From positions 1 to 54,548 of the forward strand of contig JBJMSU010000120.1 of the NCBI GenBank assembly GCA_045801465.1: a stretch of DNA of 54,548 nucleotides. Direction: 5' to 3'. Source of the stretch: DATFWC01 sp045801465. GTDB taxonomy: Bacteria > Pseudomonadota > Alphaproteobacteria > Rhizobiales > Xanthobacteraceae. The translations under genes and the position numbers were made by a program. Below the pieces are notes generated by a model, which did no database searches, was not told the DNA's origin, and was given only the letters and a program-made list of their open reading frames with translations. Shown piece after piece: positions 16,734 to 25,584 of this stretch (position 1 is the first letter of the stretch; each line of letters starts with the position of its first letter).

Positions 16734-19700
16734 ATGCAGCGTTTCAACCTGTCGCAATGGGCGATCACGCATCGGGCGCTCGTCCTGTTCATGATCCTGA
16801 TCCTCGGGGCCGCCGGCACCTATTCCTACTTCAACCTCGGCCGCGCCGAGGATCCCTCCTTCACCATCAAAGTGATGGTCATGAACGTCGCCTGGCCAGG
16901 CGCGACCGTCGCCGAGATGCAGACGCAAGTCGCCGACAAGATCGAGAAGAAGCTGCAGGAACTGCCCTACCTCGATCGCGTCGAGACCTATTCAATACCG
17001 GGCGTGTCCTTCGTCCAGGTCATTCTTCGCGACACGACTCCGCCCGCCAAGGTCAAGGACCTTTGGTATCAGGTGCGCAAGAAGGTGGGCGACATCCGCG
17101 GCGATCTGCCGGCCGGGATCGCGGGTCCGAATTTCAACGACGAGTTCGGCGACGTCTATTCGGCGCTCTACATGCTCAGCGCCGACGGCCTGACCCTCGC
17201 CGAGCTCAAGGCCCGCGCCGAGGACATCCGTCAACGGTTGTTGCGCGTGGCGAACGTCAACAAAGTCGACATCATCGGCGAGCGCCCGGAGAAGATCTTC
17301 ATCGAGTTCAGCCACGCCAAGCTGGCGACGCTGGGGGTGACCCCGCAGCAGATCTTCGACAGCGTCGCCAAGCAGAACGCGGTGGTGTCGGGCGGCTCGG
17401 TCGATACGTCGGCCGATCGGGTGAACCTGCGCGTGACCGGCGCCTTTTCCGGCGTGGACGCCGTCGCCGGCGTGCCGGTACAGGCCGGCGGGCGCGTGTT
17501 CCGGCTGGGCGACATCGCGACCGTGAAGCGCGGTTACCAGGATCCGCCGACGTTCCTCGTCCGCACCGCCGGCAAGCCCGCGATCGGGCTCGGCGTCTCG
17601 ATGCAGGAAGGCGCCAACATCATCACGCTCGGCGAGGATCTCAAGGCCGCCATGGCGGCGATCACGGCCGAGCTTCCCGTCGGCATCGAGGTCACCCAGG
17701 TCGCCGATCAGCCGCACATCGTCGAAGAGTCCGTGTCGGAATTCGTCCACACCTTCATCGAGGCGCTCGGCATCGTGCTCCTGGTCAGCTTCATTTCGCT
17801 GGGCTGGCGCACCGGCATCGTGGTGGCGCTGTCGGTGCCGCTGGTGCTGGCGATCGTGTTCGTGGTCATGTACGCCACCGGCATCGATCTCCACCGCATC
17901 ACGCTCGGCTCTCTCATCATCGCGCTCGGTCTGTTGGTCGATGATGCCATCATCGCCATCGAAATGATGGTGGTGAAGATGGAGCAGGGCTTCGACCGCG
18001 CGAAGGCCGCGACGTTTGCCTGGACCTCGACCGCCTTCCCGATGCTCACCGGAACGTTGGTGACGGCGGCCGGCTTCCTCCCCGTCGGCTTCGCCAAGTC
18101 GAGCGCGGGCGAGTATGCCGGCGGCATCTTCTGGGTGGTCGGGCTTGCGCTGCTCGCCTCGTGGGTCGTGGCGGTGCTGTTCACGCCTTATCTCGGTCTC
18201 AAGCTGTTGCCTGATCTGGCCAAGCCGGAGGCGCACGGAGATCCCGACGCGATCTACGACACGCGTATCTACCGCGCGCTGCGCCGCCTGATCGCATTTG
18301 CCCTGCGCTGGCGCGGAACCGTCGCGGCCGCCACGGCCCTGATGTTCGTCGCCTCGATCGCTGCCTTCGGCTTGGTCCAGCAGCAGTTCTTCCCCACCTC
18401 GACGCGCAGCGAGCTGTTCTTCGAGATGCGCTTGCCGGAAGGCACCGCGATCGGCGTCACCGACGAAACGACGAAGAAGGCCGAGCGCCTGCTCGCCGGC
18501 GATCCCGACATCGCCACCTATACGACCTATGTCGGTCAGGGCGCGCCGCGCTTCTGGCTCGGCCTCAATCCGGTGCTGCCAAATCCGAACTTTGCCCAGA
18601 TCGTCATCGTGACCAAGGACCTCGCCGCGCGCGAGCGCGTCAAGGCGCGCCTGGACAAGGCCATCGCCGATGGCGCCGTCACGGAAGCGCGCGCCCGCGT
18701 CGACCGCTTCACGTTCGGCCCGCCGGTCGGCTTCCCGGTGCAGTTTCGCGTGGTCGGGCCCGATCCGATGAAGGTGCGCGCCATCGCCGACGAGGTGCGC
18801 ACCGCGATGGCGGCCAACCCGAAGATCGTCGACCCGCACCTCAATTGGGGCGAGCAGGTGAAATCGATCCGCCTCGAGGTCGACCAGGATCGCGCGCGCG
18901 CCCTCGGCCTCACCCCGCAGGACGTGGCGCAGACGCTGCAGACCTTGCTGACCGGGTTCACCGTCACCCAGTATCGCGAGGGCATCGAGCGCATCGACGT
19001 GGTCGCGCGCGCGGTCGCGGCCGAACGTCTCGCCCTCGATCGCCTGCCCACGCTCACCATCGCCACCGCCAATGGCATCGCGGTGCCGCTGTCGCAGATC
19101 GCGCGCCTGCATTACGAATACGAGGAGCCGATCCTGTGGCGTCGCAACCGCGACATCGTGCTCACGGCGCGCGCCGACATCGTCGACAACGTGCAGGCAC
19201 CCGACGTCACCAGCGAGATCCTGCCGCAGCTCAAGCCGATCAAGGACGCCCTGCCCTACGGCTATCGCATCGAGACCGGCGGCGCGATCGAGGAGAGCGC
19301 CAAGGCGAATGCCGCGCTCGTCGCCGTGTTCCCGGTGATGGCGATCGCGATGCTGTCGCTGTTGATGATCCAGGTGCAGAGCTTCTCGCGGCTGGCGCTG
19401 GTGTTCGTGACCGCGCCGCTCGGGCTGATCGGCGCGACCGGCGCGCTCCTCCTGAGCAACCGTCCGTTCGGCTTCGTCGCCCTGCTCGGCCTCATCGCGC
19501 TCGCCGGCATGATCATGCGCAATACCGTGATCCTGGTGGACCAGATCGAGCGCGACATCGCGGCCGGCCACACGCGTCACCGCGCCGTCATCGACGCCAC
19601 GGTGCGCCGGGCGCGGCCGGTGGCGCTCACGGCGCTTGCCGCCATCCTCGGCATGATCCCGCTCGCGCGCTCGATCTTCTGGGGGCCGATGGCGATCACC

Positions 19701-19895
19701 ATCATGGGCGGCCTGGCAATCGCCACCGTGCTCACCCTCCTGGTAGTGCCGGCGCTCTACGCGCTGTGGTTCCGGGTGCCGCGCGCGGAGACGGAGACGG
19801 AAACGCTCGCGGCGGCGGAGGCGCCGGCGCTCGCCGCCGAGACGGTGGACGAATTTCACCCGAGCACGATGCCGACGCGGATTGCGGCGGAGTGA
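16734..19895 (+). CDS. RND-family efflux permease
   Basis: Inner-membrane drug/proton antiporter of 1053 residues, the usual length for AcrB-type pumps. The layout is one helix near residues 15-32, a large periplasmic loop, a block of helices near 335-540, a second loop, and final helices near 870-1025. The proton-relay Asp pair is in LGLLVDDAIIAIEMM (about 403-404). The ATG at 16734 is chosen because MQRFNLSQWAITHR is the conserved start. It works with the adaptor upstream. No TolC-type outer-membrane gene is in the window, so the channel is encoded elsewhere. Confidence 0.95.
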   Translation: MQRFNLSQWAITHRALVLFMILILGAAGTYSYFNLGRAEDPSFTIKVMVMNVAWPGATVAEMQTQVADKIEKKLQELPYLDRVETYSIPGVSFVQVILRDTTPPAKVKDLWYQVRKKVGDIRGDLPAGIAGPNFNDEFGDVYSALYMLSADGLTLAELKARAEDIRQRLLRVANVNKVDIIGERPEKIFIEFSHAKLATLGVTPQQIFDSVAKQNAVVSGGSVDTSADRVNLRVTGAFSGVDAVAGVPVQAGGRVFRLGDIATVKRGYQDPPTFLVRTAGKPAIGLGVSMQEGANIITLGEDLKAAMAAITAELPVGIEVTQVADQPHIVEESVSEFVHTFIEALGIVLLVSFISLGWRTGIVVALSVPLVLAIVFVVMYATGIDLHRITLGSLIIALGLLVDDAIIAIEMMVVKMEQGFDRAKAATFAWTSTAFPMLTGTLVTAAGFLPVGFAKSSAGEYAGGIFWVVGLALLASWVVAVLFTPYLGLKLLPDLAKPEAHGDPDAIYDTRIYRALRRLIAFALRWRGTVAAATALMFVASIAAFGLVQQQFFPTSTRSELFFEMRLPEGTAIGVTDETTKKAERLLAGDPDIATYTTYVGQGAPRFWLGLNPVLPNPNFAQIVIVTKDLAARERVKARLDKAIADGAVTEARARVDRFTFGPPVGFPVQFRVVGPDPMKVRAIADEVRTAMAANPKIVDPHLNWGEQVKSIRLEVDQDRARALGLTPQDVAQTLQTLLTGFTVTQYREGIERIDVVARAVAAERLALDRLPTLTIATANGIAVPLSQIARLHYEYEEPILWRRNRDIVLTARADIVDNVQAPDVTSEILPQLKPIKDALPYGYRIETGGAIEESAKANAALVAVFPVMAIAMLSLLMIQVQSFSRLALVFVTAPLGLIGATGALLLSNRPFGFVALLGLIALAGMIMRNTVILVDQIERDIAAGHTRHRAVIDATVRRARPVALTALAAILGMIPLARSIFWGPMAITIMGGLAIATVLTLLVVPALYALWFRVPRAETETETLAAAEAPALAAETVDEFHPSTMPTRIAAE

Positions 19896-19932
19896 GACCA
19901 GCTGGTCGGTCATTTCTGTCGGAACAGTCGGA

Positions 19933-20262
19933 TCAGTAAATCTCCAGGCATGCGATGGAGCCGTGTTCGAATGCCGCAATAGCCTCGGAGTGAGTGCGCA
20001 GGAGTGTCGCAAGCTCCCACGTCGATCGATTGCCACAGCGTAGCCAGATCACTTTGGGCGGCGGCCCGATGAGGATGGCCATCTCGGCGAAATCTGCATC
20101 AAGTGAGACAAGCGTGAAGCCGTTGGCTCCAGCATACTGCCAAATGGCACGATCGTCGGCCGCTTCCAGTCCGACCAGACGTACTTGGCTGGAGCCGGGA
20201 AATATATCTGCGAGTTGTTGGCACAGTTTGAAGCTCAGATTCTGGTCGAACAGGAGCTTCAT
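19933..20262 (-). CDS. DUF5615 PIN-like putative toxin
   Basis: Protein of 109 residues beginning MKLLFDQNLSFKLCQQLADI, the hallmark of DUF5615 PIN-like proteins. A second acidic patch is seen in LVSLDADFAEM. PIN-fold proteins bind metal and cut RNA; this subgroup is usually paired with a DUF433 partner and treated as a toxin-antitoxin system. The ATG overlaps the stop of the DUF433 gene by 4 bases (ATGA). Activity has not been shown for most members. Confidence 0.85.
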   Translation of the reverse strand: MKLLFDQNLSFKLCQQLADIFPGSSQVRLVGLEAADDRAIWQYAGANGFTLVSLDADFAEMAILIGPPPKVIWLRCGNRSTWELATLLRTHSEAIAAFEHGSIACLEIY

Positions 20263-20477
20263 GTCGTCAGCAGGCGCCGCTCGCGGTCGGCGGCATAGGC
20301 CAGACACGCGCGGATATCATCCTCGGTCAACTCGGGATAATCGGCACGAATCTCGGCCTGTGACATTCCTGCGGCAAGCCAGCCCAGCACGTCCCCCACC
20401 GTGATCCGCATGCCGCGGATGCAGGGCCGCCCGCCACGCTTACCGGGCTCGATGGTGATGATGTCGCGGTAGTTCAT
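20259..20477 (-). CDS. DUF433 putative antitoxin
   Basis: Protein of 72 residues with the DUF433 signature: ITIEPGKRGGRPCIRGMRIT followed by the helix-turn-helix-like VGDVLGWLAAGMSQAEIRAD. Family members act as DNA-binding partners of PIN-like toxins. AAGGAG lies 6 bases before the ATG at 20477. It overlaps the downstream DUF5615 gene by 4 bases, indicating co-translation. Confidence 0.88.
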   Translation of the reverse strand: MNYRDIITIEPGKRGGRPCIRGMRITVGDVLGWLAAGMSQAEIRADYPELTEDDIRACLAYAADRERRLLTT

Positions 20478-20568
20478 GCGTGGCTCCTTCTCGAGCACAG
20501 ACGCTTCTGGCCCCACCGGGAAGCACGGTCAAGCCTTCGACCTTTCGATGCCGGCTTCGCCTCTGTTC

Positions 20569-20740
20569 TCACCCCGTCCGCCGCGCGCGCTTAGGGATCC
20601 GCATGGGCCAGTTGACGATGTGGTCCTCGAGGTCCTCGTCGGGAATCTCGGTCTCGAGGCCGGCGACACGGCCGCGCACCGAGATGCCGGCCGCGTGCAC
20701 GCTGTCGGGATCGCCCGACACCAGCGGGTGCCACCAATAG
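20569..20740. repeat. direct repeat, left copy
   Basis: 172-base near-identical direct repeat of 21315-21486. The two copies flank the hicBA pair and are in the same orientation, so recombination between them could delete the pair. Confidence 0.8.
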
Positions 20741-20825
20741 AAGGTCCCGCCCCTCGGCAAGGAGTCGATAGGCGCAGGTCGGCGGCAGCCAGGCGATCTC
20801 GCCGACGTTGTCGGCCGTCAGCCGC
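20569..20825 (-). pseudogene. broken partial copy of ycgN (3' part)
   Basis: The first 172 bases (20569-20740) match 21315-21486, the 3' end of the intact ycgN-like gene, with only about two differences. The next 85 bases still match but at roughly 80%, encoding LTADNVGEIAWLPPTCAYRL. An extra A right after 20740 breaks the frame between the two parts. The 5' half of the gene, with most cysteines, is missing. The sharp change in identity suggests an older divergent copy partly overwritten by gene conversion from the intact gene. Confidence 0.75.
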
Positions 20826-20894
20826 CCGCATGGCAGCCTCTTTGCATGCGCTTCGCCAATGCGTATTTTCCGCTCACGCGAGCGGAGCCAAGCC

Positions 20895-21098
20895 ATGAAG
20901 ATCAAGGTCGTCGTGCACGAAGCGGAGGAAGGCGGCTTCTGGGCCGAGGTGCCGGCGCTTCCGGGCTGCGCTACCCAGGGCGAAACGATGGACGAGCTGG
21001 TAAGCAACCTGAAGGATGCCATCGAGGGCTGCCTGTCGATCGATGTGGCTGAGCCCAAACCCGGTGGCAAGGAGCGGATCCTGGAAATCGCCCTGTGA
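20895..21098 (+). CDS. hicB: HicB-type antitoxin
   Basis: Short HicB of 67 residues: KIKVVVHEAEEGGFWAEVPA with the conserved PALPGCATQGET and LKDAIEGCL core. The family neutralises the HicA mRNA interferase. This one lacks a separate C-terminal DNA-binding domain, as do many short HicB proteins. It precedes hicA and overlaps it by four bases (GTGA). The gene order antitoxin then toxin is the less common hicBA arrangement. Confidence 0.9.
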   Translation: MKIKVVVHEAEEGGFWAEVPALPGCATQGETMDELVSNLKDAIEGCLSIDVAEPKPGGKERILEIAL

Positions 21099-21304
21099 GA
21101 GCACTCTCCGGCCGCGAATTCGCTCGACTGGTCGAGCGGCGTGGCTGGCGATTGCTCCGGGTCAGCGGAAGCCACCATATTTACGGCAGGCCCGGGAGCG
21201 TGGTGCGCCTTTCGATTCCCATTCACGGCAATCGTCCGCTCAAGATAGGCCTGTTGCACTATCTCGCCAAGCTCGCGAACATCGCAGAAGATGAGCTGCG
21301 TTGA
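21095..21304 (+). CDS. hicA: HicA-type mRNA interferase toxin
   Basis: Toxin of 69 residues with the double-stranded-RNA-binding-like HicA fold. The catalytic His lies in VSGSHHIYGRPG, and LVERRGWRLLR is the usual first helix. It starts at a GTG that overlaps the hicB stop. HicA cleaves mRNA without ribosomes; growth inhibition is relieved by HicB. The pair points away from the intact ycgN gene, which ends 10 bases further on the other strand. Confidence 0.92.
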   Translation: MRALSGREFARLVERRGWRLLRVSGSHHIYGRPGSVVRLSIPIHGNRPLKIGLLHYLAKLANIAEDELR

Positions 21305-21314
21305 CCGCGCCGCG

Positions 21315-21486
21315 TCACCCCGTCCGCCGCGCGCGCTTAGGGATGCGCATGGGCCAGTTGACGATGTGGTCCTCGAGGTCCTCGTCGGGAATCTCGGTCT
21401 CGAGGCCGGCGACGCGGCCGCGCACCGAGATGCCGGCCGCGTGCACGCTGTCGGGATCGCCCGACACCAGCGGGTGCCACCAATAG
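21315..21486. repeat. direct repeat, right copy
   Basis: The 3' end of the intact ycgN-like gene, nearly identical to 20569-20740 in the same orientation. Confidence 0.8.
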
Positions 21487-21791
21487 AGGTCCCGTCCCTC
21501 GGCGAGGAGCCGGTAGGCGCAGGTGGACGGCAGCCAGGAGATTTCACCAACGTTCTCGGGGGTGAGCCGCACGCAATCGTCGACCTGTGCGCTGCGATTC
21601 TCGTAGTCGCGGCAGCGGCACGCGTGGGAATCGAGCAGGCGACAGCCGACGTCGGTATAGTAGATGCGGCCGGTATCCTCCTCCTCGAGCTTGTTGAGGC
21701 AGCAGCGCCCGCACCCGTCGCACAGGCTCTCCCACTCAGGCTGGGTCATCTCGCCGAGCGTCTTGCGCCGCCAGAACGGGGCATCATCCAT
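21315..21791 (-). CDS. YcgN/UPF0260 cysteine-cluster protein
   Basis: Protein of 158 residues with a CDGCGRCC cluster near residue 25 and further cysteines (VGCRLLDSHACRCRDY, DDCVRL, TCAYRLL), as in the UPF0260/YcgN and YkgJ-type proteins. These are thought to bind zinc or an iron-sulfur cluster; function is unknown. The ATG at 21791 (MDDAPFWRRKTLGEM) is the family's usual start. Its 3' third is duplicated on the far side of hicBA. Confidence 0.9.
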   Translation of the reverse strand: MDDAPFWRRKTLGEMTQPEWESLCDGCGRCCLNKLEEEDTGRIYYTDVGCRLLDSHACRCRDYENRSAQVDDCVRLTPENVGEISWLPSTCAYRLLAEGRDLYWWHPLVSGDPDSVHAAGISVRGRVAGLETEIPDEDLEDHIVNWPMRIPKRARRTG

Positions 21792-22187
21792 TGCGCGTGT
21801 CCTCGTGCGAGCCAATTTAGAGGCCCGCCGCACTGAACGCGAGATGCGAAAAGCCACTCAACGCAATTCTTCTTCCTGCGGCTTTAACGACCTGTCGTAC
21901 TCCAATCGCTGCCTCCGCCGCCGCTTCGGTGCCACCAGCCCAATGTCGCGGGGCCAAGATCGATTGCAGCCGGGCCGACCAGTTGCCCGATGACGGCGAT
22001 GCCGTCGCCGCGACGCAGCATGACCACGCCGGCCGCAGAGAATGCCGGTCGATTCCACCGCCCACGACCCCGTTCACCTTACGGAACGCGGCCATTGGCC
22101 TCGGGTGCCGGGATCGGCTAGAAACAACCGTTGGAACCGCCCCAGTGCCGCCGCGTTTCCGCTTGAAATATGCAATAACGAGACGCC
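21792..22187. other. intergenic stretch, no gene seen
   Basis: About 396 bases between divergently transcribed ycgN and the penicillin-binding protein gene. Only low-complexity Arg-rich frames occur. It should hold both promoters. Confidence 0.4.
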
Positions 22188-24419
22188 ATGCGCGAACTGT
22201 TCCCGGACGGCTGGAAAACCAGGCTCGAGCGGTTCCTGCTCGACCTTGATTCGCGCATCGATTTTACGGTGTTCCAGGGGCTGGCCTGGACGCGCGAGTA
22301 TTACGAACGCTTCTCCACCTTCATGGATCGTTTCCATGTCGCCGGGTGGCGACGGTGGGTCAACGAGGCGGCCTCGGAGGGGGCGACGCTGGGCACCGGC
22401 GGGCTCCTGGTCATGCTGGCGCTCGCCGTCCCGGCGTTCCGCGAGACCTCGGACGACGATTGGCTGAAAAAATCGGAGCTCGCGGTGACCTTCCTCGACC
22501 GCTACGGCAACGAGGTCGGCAGCCGCGGGATCAAGCACAACGACGCCATCCCGCTGGAGGAGTTCCCGGACCACCTGATCAAGGCGGTGCTGGCGACCGA
22601 GGACCGGCGCTTCTACGAGCACGTCGGCATCGACCCATCCGGCCTTTTCCGCGCGATGTCGGCGAACGCGCGCGCCGGCGGCGTGGTCCAGGGCGGCTCC
22701 TCGATCACCCAGCAGCTGGCGAAGAACCTGTTCCTCAACAACGAAAGGACGATCGAGCGCAAGGTGAAGGAGGCGTTCCTCGCCACCTGGCTCGAGACGC
22801 GGCTCTCCAAGAACGAGATCTTCAAGCTCTATCTCGATCGCGCCTACATGGGCGGCGGCACGTTCGGGGTGGATGCCGCCGCGCAGTTCTACTTCGGCAA
22901 ATCCGCGCGCGACGTGAACCTGGCGGAAGCCGCCATGCTGGCCGGCCTGTTCAAGGCACCCGGCCGCTTTGCGCCGCACATCAACCTGCCGGCGGCGCGC
23001 GCCCGCGCCAACGTCGTGCTCGATAACCTGGTCGAGGCCGGCTTCATGAGCGAAGGCCAGGTGTTCGGCGCCCGCAGGAATCCCGCCAACGTGGTCGACC
23101 GCCGCGACGAGCGCTCGCCCAACTACTATCTGGACTGGGCCTTCGACGAGGTGAAGAAGACCGTCGACACCCTGCCGAAATCGGTGACCGAGCGGGTGTT
23201 CGTCGTGCGCACCGCGTTGGACGTCAACATCCAGCGCAACACCGACGCGGTGGTCGAGTCGAAGCTGCGCGAATACGGTCACGAGTACGGCGCCAAGCAG
23301 TCCGCCACCGTCATCATGGATACCGACGGGGCGGTCCGCGCCATGGTCGGCGGCCGCGACTACGGCCAGAGCCAGTTCAACCGCGCGACCGATGCGCTGC
23401 GCCAACCGGGCTCCTCGTTCAAGCCCTACGTCTATGCGACGGCGCTGTCGGAGGGCTTCAAGCCGACGTCCGTGCTGGTCGATTCGCCGGTGTGCATCGG
23501 CAACTGGTGCCCGCACAACTACTCGAATTCCTATTCGGGCTCCATGACGCTGACCCAGGCGCTGGTGCGGTCGATCAACGTCATCCCGGTCAAGCTGTCG
23601 ATCTCGCTCGGGAACGGAAACGCGAAGATCGGACGCGCCAAGATCATCCAGACGGCGAAAAAGATGGGCATTCGCACGGCGCTGAACGATACGCCGTCGC
23701 TGCCGATCGGCGCCGCCGAAGTGACCGTGCTCGACCACACCGGCGCCTACGCCACCTTCCCCAATCTCGGCAAGGCGGTGGCGCCGCACGCCGTTCTCGA
23801 AATGCGCACCGGTGCCGGCGAACTCGTTTGGCGCTTCGATCGCGACGGCAAGAAGCCGGATCAGGTTCTGCGCCCGCAGGTCGCGCTCGAAATGAACCAG
23901 ATCATGAACAAGGTCGTCGAGGAAGGAACCGGACGCCGCGCGATCCTCGAGGGCGTCAAGGCCGCCGGCAAGACCGGTACCACCAACGCCTACCGCGATG
24001 CCTGGTTCGTGGGATTCACCGGCAACTACGTCTGCGGCGTCTGGGTGGGTAACGACGATTATGCGCCGACCAGAAAGATGACGGGCGGCTCGCTGCCGGC
24101 AATGATCTGGCACGACATCATGGCCTATGCGCACCAGGGGGTCGAATTGAAGAACATTCCCGGCGTTGCGCCAGGGTCGGCGCCGCAGGCCGCCGTCGCG
24201 GAAGCGGCAACCGGAACCGGAGACGCGGCGCCGCGTCCGGCCTTGTTGACGCGCCGCGCGGCCGACATCCTGCAGCGCGTCGAGCACCTGATGGACGACG
24301 CGACACGGGCGCTGGCGAGCACGCCTGGCGCCACGACCGGACAGGGCGGAGCGAGTCTCGCGCCGGCCGAAACCTTTGCGGCCACTGGCGGGCGGGCCTC
24401 TGCGACTCGCGGAAATTAG
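22188..24419 (+). CDS. PBP1A-type bifunctional peptidoglycan synthase
   Basis: Class A penicillin-binding protein of 743 residues. A cytoplasmic tail (about 1-70) precedes one membrane segment (about 71-88). The GT51 glycosyltransferase domain carries the catalytic Glu in TEDRRFYEH and GGSSITQQLAKN. The transpeptidase domain carries the acyl-accepting Ser in PGSSFKPY, a SIN motif and KTGTT. It polymerises and crosslinks cell-wall glycan at the outer face of the inner membrane. The C-terminal 80 residues are Ala-rich. A DUF1214 gene follows after 12 bases, so co-transcription is likely. Confidence 0.93.
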   Translation: MRELFPDGWKTRLERFLLDLDSRIDFTVFQGLAWTREYYERFSTFMDRFHVAGWRRWVNEAASEGATLGTGGLLVMLALAVPAFRETSDDDWLKKSELAVTFLDRYGNEVGSRGIKHNDAIPLEEFPDHLIKAVLATEDRRFYEHVGIDPSGLFRAMSANARAGGVVQGGSSITQQLAKNLFLNNERTIERKVKEAFLATWLETRLSKNEIFKLYLDRAYMGGGTFGVDAAAQFYFGKSARDVNLAEAAMLAGLFKAPGRFAPHINLPAARARANVVLDNLVEAGFMSEGQVFGARRNPANVVDRRDERSPNYYLDWAFDEVKKTVDTLPKSVTERVFVVRTALDVNIQRNTDAVVESKLREYGHEYGAKQSATVIMDTDGAVRAMVGGRDYGQSQFNRATDALRQPGSSFKPYVYATALSEGFKPTSVLVDSPVCIGNWCPHNYSNSYSGSMTLTQALVRSINVIPVKLSISLGNGNAKIGRAKIIQTAKKMGIRTALNDTPSLPIGAAEVTVLDHTGAYATFPNLGKAVAPHAVLEMRTGAGELVWRFDRDGKKPDQVLRPQVALEMNQIMNKVVEEGTGRRAILEGVKAAGKTGTTNAYRDAWFVGFTGNYVCGVWVGNDDYAPTRKMTGGSLPAMIWHDIMAYAHQGVELKNIPGVAPGSAPQAAVAEAATGTGDAAPRPALLTRRAADILQRVEHLMDDATRALASTPGATTGQGGASLAPAETFAATGGRASATRGN

Positions 24420-24431
24420 ACAGACTTATTC

Positions 24432-25010
24432 GTGCGGCTGGTCTTTGGATCGTTGTTCGCCTTCGTGGTCGCGGCCGTGGTCGGTCTCGGCGCCACATGG
24501 CTCGCGCTGAGCAGAGGGGTCGCGTTCGGCGGGGTGACCATCGGCGCCTGGACCGCTTGGCCCAAGACCGGAACTCCCGACATCGATCCTTACGCGCGCG
24601 CGGTCGTGGCGCAGACCGGGCGGCTGCCGATCGGATCGGGCGACGGCGTCGCCTTCTTCGCCCAGACCGACGACCGCGGCCGGATGTTCGATGGGCGCTG
24701 CGACGTCGTCGTGAACGGCACCACACCGCCGGCCCGGTTTTGGACGCTCACTCTTTATGATCGAAGCGGCAGCCTGGTGGCCAATTCCATCAACCGCTAC
24801 GGTTTCACCAGCCAGGAAATCGTCCGCCGCGCCGACGGCACCTTCGAGATCGTGATCGCGCCGCGCGCGCGCCCCGGCAACTGGCTTCCGACCGGAGGCG
24901 TGGAACGCTACATGCTGGTGTTGCGGCTCTACGATACGCCGGTTGGCGTGGCGTCGCGCACCGGCCGCGAAGCGCCGATGCCAACGGTCCTCGCAGGGGC
25001 ATGTCCGTGA
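24432..25010 (+). CDS. DUF1214 membrane-anchored protein
   Basis: Protein of 192 residues starting at GTG 24432. One N-terminal membrane segment (about 3-25) precedes a DUF1214 domain containing FWTLTLYDRSG, SINRYGFTS and the end PTGGVERYMLVLRLYDTP. In larger proteins DUF1254 and DUF1214 are fused; here they are separate adjacent genes. It overlaps the DUF1254 gene by 10 bases and follows the PBP1A gene by 12, so an envelope role is plausible but inferred. Confidence 0.87.
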   Translation: MRLVFGSLFAFVVAAVVGLGATWLALSRGVAFGGVTIGAWTAWPKTGTPDIDPYARAVVAQTGRLPIGSGDGVAFFAQTDDRGRMFDGRCDVVVNGTTPPARFWTLTLYDRSGSLVANSINRYGFTSQEIVRRADGTFEIVIAPRARPGNWLPTGGVERYMLVLRLYDTPVGVASRTGREAPMPTVLAGACP

Positions 25011-25558
25011 TCCGCTTGCTGCTGTGGTCGCTCGGCGGAATTCTGCTCGGCGGGATCGTGCATCTCACCAGCGTTCTCGTACTGCCGCGCACCGCCACGC
25101 AGGACGCCTATTCGCGGCTCGAACCGCTCACGCCCGTCAACACCGTGGCGGCCTTGCCGGTGCCGTCGCCCGACCAGACGCTTTTGCCGTTCATGGATCC
25201 GGCCTTCGCGGTCGCCGTGTGCCGCTACGATCTTGCCGACGCGCCGCTCAAGCTCACCACGCCGGTCGGTCAGGCCTACACGTCGCTGACGTTCTATACG
25301 CGGTTCGGCATTGCCTATTACGCCATCAACGATCGCGCCGCCGGACGACGAACCATCGAGCTCGAGCTGATGACGGCGGATCAGCGCAGCCGGCTTCCCG
25401 AAGATGAGGAAGTCACCGCGGCGGACCGCCTGATCGTGGAGTCCCCCACCCTGACCGGACTGGTGGTGCTGCGCGCGCTCAGCCCCGAGCCGAGCTTCAT
25501 GCCGGTCGCCCGCGGCATTCTCGCCGCCGCCCAATGCCGGCCCAATCCGCAGCAATAA
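25001..25558 (+). CDS. DUF1254 membrane-anchored protein
   Basis: Protein of 185 residues with one N-terminal membrane segment (about 5-27) and a DUF1254-type core (VNTVAALPVPSPDQTLLPFM, AVCRYDLADAPLKL). It is the partner half of the preceding DUF1214 protein and the two genes overlap by 10 bases. Together they likely form a periplasmic complex anchored in the inner membrane. Function unknown. The gene converges on the lipoprotein gene at 25585 with a 26-base gap. Confidence 0.87.
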   Translation: MSVIRLLLWSLGGILLGGIVHLTSVLVLPRTATQDAYSRLEPLTPVNTVAALPVPSPDQTLLPFMDPAFAVAVCRYDLADAPLKLTTPVGQAYTSLTFYTRFGIAYYAINDRAAGRRTIELELMTADQRSRLPEDEEVTAADRLIVESPTLTGLVVLRALSPEPSFMPVARGILAAAQCRPNPQQ

Positions 25559-25584
25559 CGGATCGCTGATTCCGCGCGCCCGGA

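Noticed and set aside
16992..20036. Open frame of about 1000 codons antisense to the RND permease
   Set aside because: It is an antisense shadow; the composition (Arg, His, Asp, Gly) shows no domain. The sense strand encodes a full RND permease.
20591..21550. 319-codon minus-strand frame across hicBA and both ycgN ends
   Set aside because: It is in a shifted frame for most of its length, crosses hicBA antisense and reads only a short piece of the broken ycgN copy in frame.
22074..24287. Long minus-strand open frame antisense to PBP1A
   Set aside because: No recognisable domain, and the sense strand carries all GT51 and transpeptidase motifs.
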